Assembly: GCA_965203795.1 (NCBI GenBank)
Contig: OZ241915.1
Coordinates: 806,001 to 870,000, forward strand
Direction of reading: 5' to 3'
Origin: CBDBBY01 sp965203795
GTDB lineage: Bacteria > Pseudomonadota > Alphaproteobacteria > Rhodobacterales > Rhodobacteraceae
Length of the DNA: 64,000 nt
Numbering within the stretch: the stretch's first letter is position 1; each line of letters opens with the position of its first letter. The notes beneath the pieces are model-generated. The model saw only the letters and a program-made list of their open reading frames with translations, had not been told where the DNA came from and ran no database searches. Of the stretch, positions 59,086-64,000 are shown piece after piece. The position numbers were made by a program, and so were the translations under genes.

Positions 59086-59119
59086 AGCGCCACGTCATTT
59101 GAATCTTGGGGAGGAAAAA

Positions 59120-60097
59120 ATGAACGGCTTCCACAAAACCGTGCGAAACGGGCTCGCTTCGGGCGCGCTGCTTGCCGCGGCGACCGCAGGCTCGTCGGCG
59201 CAGGACATAAGCCTCGGCGTCGTATTCCTGGACTCGCAGGGATTCTTCGGCGGCATCCAGAAGGGAATCATCGAAGGCGCCAGCGACGAGAACGTCTCGC
59301 TGATGTCGGGAAATTCGGAGTCGGATCCGGTCAAGGAATCCGATTTCCTCGACACGGTTGTCGGCGCGGGGGTCGATGCGATCATCATGTCGCCGGTCTC
59401 GGTCGAAGCGTCGGTGCCGGCCATCGAGCGCGCCGCCGCCGCCGGAATACCGGTGGTCTGCTACAACACCTGCCTCTCGGATGCCGACACGGAACGTCTG
59501 GCCGGCGGGCTGGTAACCACCAACCAGTTCGACTTCGGGAAGGACCTGGGCGCGGTCGCCGCGGAGCACATCGCCGCGTCGGGCGAGGCCGGAAGGGTCG
59601 GCATCCTGAATTGCGACCGCTACGAAGCGTGCCAGCAAAGGAAGGCCGGATTCCTGGCCGCGCTGGACGAGGCCGGAGTCGACTACGACGTCGTCGCCGA
59701 CCAGGAAGGCTTCATCGCCGACGCCGCGACCCAGACCGCGACGGAAATGCTGACCGCCAACCCGGATATAAACGTCATGTGGACGTCCAACGAGGGCGGC
59801 ACGATCGGCGCGGTGCTGGGAGTGCAGGCCGCCGGAACCGCGGGATCCACCGCCGTGTTCGGTTCCGACATAAGCGGACAGATCGCGCAGATGCTGCAGG
59901 ACGGCGAGGTGCTCAAGGCGGTCATCGCCCAGCAGCCGCAGGAGATGGGCAGGGAAGCGGTCCAGATCGCGCTCGCGCTTATCCAGGGCGAGATGGTGGA
60001 CGACAAGCTGATCTACATTCCGACCCTGATCATCCAGGCCAGCGATCCGGACGGAGTCGCGGCGTGGATGGAAGCCCACAAGGACGGAATTCCGTAG
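59120..60097 (+). CDS. Sugar ABC solute-binding protein (RbsB type)
   Basis: 325 residues: signal peptide (to about residue 27, S-S-A-Q), then a periplasmic-binding-protein-4-type fold. I-I-M-S-P-V-S-V-E-A and G-I-P-V-V-C-Y-N-T are typical of ribose/xylose/allose binding proteins. GGGGAGG sits 6 nt before the ATG at 59120. First gene of a plus-strand importer operon; the ligand is probably a monosaccharide or polyol. Confidence 0.92.
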   Translation: MNGFHKTVRNGLASGALLAAATAGSSAQDISLGVVFLDSQGFFGGIQKGIIEGASDENVSLMSGNSESDPVKESDFLDTVVGAGVDAIIMSPVSVEASVPAIERAAAAGIPVVCYNTCLSDADTERLAGGLVTTNQFDFGKDLGAVAAEHIAASGEAGRVGILNCDRYEACQQRKAGFLAALDEAGVDYDVVADQEGFIADAATQTATEMLTANPDINVMWTSNEGGTIGAVLGVQAAGTAGSTAVFGSDISGQIAQMLQDGEVLKAVIAQQPQEMGREAVQIALALIQGEMVDDKLIYIPTLIIQASDPDGVAAWMEAHKDGIP

Positions 60098-60155
60098 AAC
60101 GGACCGACTTGATCGACCTGCGCGGGGCGGCCTCGTCGGCCGTCCCGCGCCCGCA

Positions 60156-61199
60156 TTGAGCTTCGATCGGCGGCGGCGCGCCCGGACCGCGGAATCCGGA
60201 TCCGTGCCGCCGGTCGAGACCGCAGATCCGCCTTTGCCAGCCAAGCGCTGGTGGGAAGGCCATTTGAACGAAATCGGCCTGCTTGCGGCCCTTGTCGTCC
60301 TGCTGGCAGTGTTCGCCCAAACGGCCCCGAACTTCCTGACGGACCGCAATCTGATCAACATCCTCAGAGCCGCGTCCTACGTGGGAATCGTGGCGTTTCC
60401 GATGACGTTCGTCATCATCGCCCGCGAAATCGACATAAGCGTCGGTCCCGCGGTGGCTTTCTACGGCGTTCTCTTCGCCCAGCTCGTCGGCGCGCACGGC
60501 GTGCCTGTCGCGGTCTCGATACCCTTGGTCGTGCTTGCCGGCGGACTTGTCGGAGCGGCGGCCGGGGCGCTTCGCGTGGCCTACGCGGTGCCTACGTTCA
60601 TTGCGACGCTGGCCCTGTGGAGCGCGCTGCGGGGCGGGGCTTTATGGTGGACGGACGCGCTGCCGGTCCTGATACCCAGCAAGCCGTTCCGCGCCGCGTT
60701 CGGCGGCGACCTGCTGGGCATCCCGGTCGTGACCTGGGTCATGGCCGCGGTTTTCGTGACGTTCGGCTATCTTGCCAGATTCAGCAGATACGGTCGGCAC
60801 GTCTACGCGCTGGGGGGCAACCCGGCCGCGGTCGAGGCGCTCGGGGTAAACACCGCCCTGCTGCGCATCGCGGTCATGGCATCGACCGGCGCGCTTGCGG
60901 CGTTCACCGGGATACTGGTCGACGCGCGGCTCGGCTCGGGAAACGCCAATGCGGCGAGCGGACTGGAGTTCGACGTGATCGCCGCCGTGATCGTGGGCGG
61001 AACGCTGCTGAGCGGCGGCACCGGCCGCATGACGGGAACCCTTCTCGGCGTTCTCGTGATCGCGGTGCTGGCGAACGGCCTTGTGCTTCTCGGAGTCGAC
61101 CCGGATGTCCAGAAGGTCGTCAGGGGGCTGATCATTCTGGTGGCGGTGCTGGCGAATTTCGCGATCGCACGCCGGAGGCGGCGCGATCTCCTCGAATGA
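60156..61199 (+). CDS. Sugar ABC permease (RbsC type)
   Basis: 347 residues, TTG start. A basic cytoplasmic N-terminus is followed by eight to ten membrane helices of the BPD_transp_2 family. The conserved G-R-H-V-Y-A-L-G-G-N-P-A-A and V-G-G-T-L-L-S-G-G-T-G segments mark ribose-type permeases. It forms the channel for the binding protein at 59120. Confidence 0.92.
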   Translation: MSFDRRRRARTAESGSVPPVETADPPLPAKRWWEGHLNEIGLLAALVVLLAVFAQTAPNFLTDRNLINILRAASYVGIVAFPMTFVIIAREIDISVGPAVAFYGVLFAQLVGAHGVPVAVSIPLVVLAGGLVGAAAGALRVAYAVPTFIATLALWSALRGGALWWTDALPVLIPSKPFRAAFGGDLLGIPVVTWVMAAVFVTFGYLARFSRYGRHVYALGGNPAAVEALGVNTALLRIAVMASTGALAAFTGILVDARLGSGNANAASGLEFDVIAAVIVGGTLLSGGTGRMTGTLLGVLVIAVLANGLVLLGVDPDVQKVVRGLIILVAVLANFAIARRRRRDLLE

Positions 61200-61268
61200 C
61201 GATCCGGAGCACGGCCCGATGAAGCGGTCCGGATGCGCCGGGCCGCTCCCACGACGGAGGCGCCCCGA

Positions 61269-62012
61269 TTGAGCCTGCTGCAGTTGAGAAACGTCTCGAA
61301 ACGGTTCGGAGCCGTGCAGGCGCTCTCAGGCGTCAGCCTCGATCTCCGAGCCGGGGAGGTTCTCGGGCTGATGGGGGACAACGGGGCCGGAAAGTCCACC
61401 ATCGTCAAGATACTGGCGGGAAACCTGCCGCCGGACGGCGGCGAAATGCTGGTGGACGGCAAGCCGACCGCGTTCCACGGGCCTTCCGATGCCCGGGCGA
61501 GCGGAATCGAGGTGGTCTACCAGGACCTCGCCCTTTGCGACAATCTCACCGCGGCGGAGAACGTGTTCATCGGCCGCGAAATCATGCGGCGTGCGGGAGC
61601 GGTTCCGATCGCCATCAACTTCCGCGCGATGATCGACCGTACGAAGGAGCTGTTCGCGGAGCTTGAATCCGACACGAGGGCGGAACTACAGGTCGGCAGA
61701 ATGTCGGGCGGGCAGCGCCAGGCGGTCGCGATCGCGAGAACCCGCCTCAACGACTCGCGGGTGGTTCTGATGGACGAGCCGACCGCCGCGATCAGCGTCC
61801 GGCAGGTTGAGCAGGTACTTCGCCTTATCGGGCGGCTGCGGGAGCAGGGCGTCGCCGTCCTGCTGATCTCCCACCGGATGCCGGACGTGTTCTCGGTGGC
61901 CGACCGAATCGCGGTCTTGCGGCGCGGACAGAAGGTCGCCGACAAGCCAAAGAAGGACACGTCGCCCGAAGAGGTCACCGGCCTGATCACGGGCGCGATA
62001 GAGCGGAGCTGA
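61269..62012 (+). CDS. Sugar ABC ATP-binding protein, single-domain
   Basis: 247 residues with a TTG start behind GGAGG. Walker A G-D-N-G-A-G-K-S-T, signature M-S-G-G-Q-R-Q and Walker B V-V-L-M-D-E-P-T-A-A are present. It has only one nucleotide-binding domain, whereas RbsA-type ATPases are usually fused doubles of about 500 residues, so it probably dimerises. It energises the importer with the permease at 60156. Confidence 0.92.
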   Translation: MSLLQLRNVSKRFGAVQALSGVSLDLRAGEVLGLMGDNGAGKSTIVKILAGNLPPDGGEMLVDGKPTAFHGPSDARASGIEVVYQDLALCDNLTAAENVFIGREIMRRAGAVPIAINFRAMIDRTKELFAELESDTRAELQVGRMSGGQRQAVAIARTRLNDSRVVLMDEPTAAISVRQVEQVLRLIGRLREQGVAVLLISHRMPDVFSVADRIAVLRRGQKVADKPKKDTSPEEVTGLITGAIERS

Positions 62013-62017
62013 GGGCC

Positions 62018-63067
62018 GTGCGTCTGGAGCTTGGACACATCTCCGTTGAACTGCATGCGTTCGGCGCGATGGTGACGGACGGGCGCTTCAGGATGCCGGA
62101 CGGAAGCGTCGCCAAGCCCTTGTTCGCGGCGCCTTGGCGAGGCGAACCCGCCGAATCCCCGGCGGATCTCCTGATTCAGAATCTCGGCGCCGAATGGCCG
62201 TGCGTTCCGTTCGGCGCGGCGGAAATCCCGGACGGCCTTCCCGCCGACTGGCGCGCCGGAGCGGCTGCGGACTGGAACCGGTCCATCCACGGGCACTGCT
62301 CGAACGCGGATTGGAGCTTGGAGCAGGTTTCGGATGGGGAAGCTCGTGCCGCCATCGACTATCCCGGCTGCATGCCGATCCGGAGGCTGGAGCGGACGAT
62401 CCGGCTTGATCCCGAACAGACCGCTATTCATTTCCGGCTCGAAATCTCGGCGCGTCGGCGCATGAGGGTTGCCGTCGGCCTCCACCCGGTTTTCGATCTT
62501 GCGGGCTGCAGACCCGGATCCTGCGCGCTTTCCGTCTCCGGCCGGACCACCGCGTGGAGCTTTCCGGCGGAGGTTGAGCCGGGGAGAGGCCGCTTCCGGC
62601 CGGATCAGCGCGGCGTTCCGCTGGAGGCGATCTCCGACCGCCAAGGGACCGCCATTGACGGATCGCGCCTGCCGCTCGACAGCGAAACGGAGGATCTGCT
62701 GCTGCTGACTGAGCCGGGCGGCGAAGTATCGCTCTCGTACCTCGAGCGCGGATACCGGGCGGCCGTCAGATGGAATCCGGAGGATCTGCCCTCCTGCTCG
62801 CTTTGGTACTCCAACGGCGGGCGGCAGTTCCCGCCATGGAACGGGCGCGTCCGCGCCATCGGAATCGAGCCGGTCGCCGCGGCCTTCGATCTCGGCCAGG
62901 GATTGAGCCTGTCCGCGGAAACGCCGCTGGCGAAGCGGAACATCGCCACATCCGTCGAAATCGGGACTGGCGATCCTTGGACAACTGATTACAGCATCAT
63001 TGTGGAGCCCTTGGGCGGCGAAGCGGCTGGCCGACAGTCGGCGGCTGATCGAACCCCGGCGGAATGA
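62018..63067 (+). CDS. Aldose 1-epimerase (mutarotase)-like protein
   Basis: 349 residues, GTG start 5 nt after the ATPase stop. The galactose-mutarotase fold is suggested by N-R-S-I-H-G-H-C and G-L-H-P-V-F-D-L (His residues in the places used for catalysis) and a C-terminal E-P-V-A-A segment. It probably interconverts sugar anomers or binds the imported sugar. The N-terminal part is less typical of GalM. Confidence 0.75.
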   Translation: MRLELGHISVELHAFGAMVTDGRFRMPDGSVAKPLFAAPWRGEPAESPADLLIQNLGAEWPCVPFGAAEIPDGLPADWRAGAAADWNRSIHGHCSNADWSLEQVSDGEARAAIDYPGCMPIRRLERTIRLDPEQTAIHFRLEISARRRMRVAVGLHPVFDLAGCRPGSCALSVSGRTTAWSFPAEVEPGRGRFRPDQRGVPLEAISDRQGTAIDGSRLPLDSETEDLLLLTEPGGEVSLSYLERGYRAAVRWNPEDLPSCSLWYSNGGRQFPPWNGRVRAIGIEPVAAAFDLGQGLSLSAETPLAKRNIATSVEIGTGDPWTTDYSIIVEPLGGEAAGRQSAADRTPAE

Positions 63068-63094
63068 AACGGCAATACGGAAACGGATGACGGC

Positions 63095-63868
63095 ATGGAG
63101 AAAGTTGCGCTGGTAACGGGCGCCGCCATGGGCATCGGACAGGCCGTTGCCCGGCGGCTCGCGGCCGACGGCGCTTCGCTCGTCTGCCTCGACATCGACG
63201 AAACGGCGCTGAAGGGAACGGCGTCCGCCTTGGAGGCGGACGGCGCGAAAGTCGAAGCCGTCTGCGGATCGGTCGCAAATCCCGGCGACTGCCTGTCCGC
63301 TGTCGAAAAAGCGGCGTCGCGCTTCGGCCGCCTGGACTGGGTCAGCCACAACGCGGGAATCCAGCGGTACGGAAGCGCGGTCTCAACGGCACCCGAGATC
63401 TGGCATGAAGTCCTCGAGACCAATCTGAACAGCGCCTTCTACCTGGGCCGGGCCGCGCTTCCCGAACTCTGCAAGGCAGGCGGAGCGATGGTCCTGATGG
63501 CTTCGGTACAAGGCATGGCGACGCAGGAAAACGTAGCCGCCTACACCACGGCGAAGCACGGCCTGATCGGACTTGCGAAGTCCATAGCGGTGGATTTCGC
63601 GGCGAGCGGGGTCCGCTGCAATGCGGTCGCGCCGGGTTCCGTGGACACGCCCATGCTCCGGAACGCCGTCGCGCTGGCCGACGACGAGGAGGCGGTTTGG
63701 AAGACCATCCGGTCGATCCATCCTTTGGGACGCCCCGCGCGCGCCGACGAAATTGCGAACCTGGTCGCGTTCCTGCTTTCCGACGAGGCGTCCTTCATTA
63801 CCGGCGAAGTCGTCCGGGCGGACGGCGGCCTGCTATCGGTCATCGGCGGCTCGCCGAAGGCGGAGTGA
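63095..63868 (+). CDS. Short-chain dehydrogenase/reductase
   Basis: 257 residues. Cofactor motif T-G-A-A-M-G-I-G-Q, N-A-G at about residue 90, catalytic Ser in M-A-S-V-Q and Tyr-x-x-x-Lys in A-Y-T-T-A-K, and a C-terminal A-D-G-G. A classical NAD(P)-dependent SDR, likely oxidising the imported sugar or polyol. Last complete gene of the operon. Confidence 0.9.
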   Translation: MEKVALVTGAAMGIGQAVARRLAADGASLVCLDIDETALKGTASALEADGAKVEAVCGSVANPGDCLSAVEKAASRFGRLDWVSHNAGIQRYGSAVSTAPEIWHEVLETNLNSAFYLGRAALPELCKAGGAMVLMASVQGMATQENVAAYTTAKHGLIGLAKSIAVDFAASGVRCNAVAPGSVDTPMLRNAVALADDEEAVWKTIRSIHPLGRPARADEIANLVAFLLSDEASFITGEVVRADGGLLSVIGGSPKAE

Positions 63869-64000
63869 GTTCCGGGATTCCGGCGGGCCCGGATCTTTCG
63901 CCGGGCGGTCCCGCCGCCTCCCTTGCGTCGCCCGTTTCGGCAGCGGTTCGAATCGGCACAGCGTCGGACGGGCCGCCCAAACCGATACGCCGCGGCGAGC
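63869..64000. other. Window tail, no gene seen
   Basis: GC-rich, no convincing start or RNA gene. It probably lies upstream of or within the next gene outside the window. Confidence 0.4.

Noticed and set aside
59015..59119. Extending the basic ORF upstream of the dehydratase to 59015
   Set aside because: The extra N-terminal residues lack a ribosome site and would run towards the promoter-like sequence of the divergent importer operon.
61517..63349. 610-codon open frame antisense to the importer ATPase and mutarotase-like genes
   Set aside because: It spans several convincing genes on the other strand and shows no domain or start signal.
63940..63960. tRNA T-arm-like GGTTCGAATC
   Set aside because: No matching acceptor, D-arm or anticodon arm can be folded around it before the window ends.
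1..64000. CRISPR arrays, rRNA genes and phage structural genes
   Set aside because: No regularly spaced repeats, rRNA-like stretches or phage morphogenesis proteins were seen.

Overview
The window is about 64 kb of GC-rich bacterial DNA. Gene order points to an alphaproteobacterium: hflK-hflC-DUF2065-degQ, secG-pyrG and ftsY-yciB are arrangements I associate with that class. The PHA storage genes, surface-lipoprotein genes and many ABC-type catabolic operons also fit a free-living or host-associated alphaproteobacterium, possibly an uncultivated one. This assignment is inference; I see no rRNA or tRNA gene to anchor it.

Layout. (1) 0-1 kb: the 3' part of a Slam-type outer-membrane lipoprotein exporter. 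(2) 1.1-5.1 kb, minus strand: a tightly overlapping CoA operon of acyl-CoA dehydrogenase, NDP-forming acyl-CoA synthetase and CaiD-type hydratase, resembling a carnitine or crotonobetaine route. (3) 5.3-9.2 kb: a Gfo/Idh/MocA oxidoreductase, a non-pyrrolysine MttB-type methyltransferase and a two-domain SnoaL-like protein. (4) 9.3-23.2 kb: fourteen plus-strand genes in a row. They encode an ABC importer with two tandem solute-binding proteins, two further SnoaL-like proteins, an HpsN/HisD-type dehydrogenase, an SDR, a LacI-type repressor, two cupins, a MetE-C-type zinc methyltransferase and a persulfide-dioxygenase-like MBL protein. I do not recognise this combination as a characterised pathway; it is the best candidate here for an undescribed system. 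(5) 23.16-24.92 kb: an ISKra4-type insertion sequence with perfect 22-bp inverted repeats and a 9-bp target duplication, inserted exactly at a stop codon; its transposase is frameshifted twice.

(6) 24.9-31.4 kb: an SLC13/RCK-C permease and the PHA cycle locus (phaZ divergent from phaC-phaR), followed by a 2-keto-4-pentenoate hydratase-like gene. (7) 31.4-33.4 kb: an overlapping TerB / PhnD-like / amidotransferase operon. (8) 33.4-36.4 kb: a degenerate, AT-richer island. It holds a parD gene with a decayed toxin, a lone AAA ATPase lying between two diverged direct repeats, and two relics of ISKra4-like elements. (9) 36.4-40.9 kb: housekeeping genes purA, secG, pyrG and a thiamine pyrophosphokinase. 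(10) 40.9-43.3 kb: two tandem TbpB-like lipoproteins, plausible clients of the Slam exporter at the window start. (11) 43.4-48.5 kb: an FAH-family hydrolase, sdaA, rpiA and glutathione reductase. (12) 48.5-56.2 kb: hflK-hflC-DUF2065-degQ, a 2Fe-2S ferredoxin, xseA, ftsY and yciB. (13) 56.2-63.9 kb: a GST, an acid-sugar dehydratase of the enolase superfamily preceded by a possible basic ORF, then a ribose-type ABC importer operon with a mutarotase-like protein and an SDR.

Taken together, the window encodes importers and oxidative enzymes for small polar organic compounds (methylated amines or betaines, polyols or acid sugars, possibly organosulfonates), with PHA as a carbon store, set between conserved housekeeping blocks.
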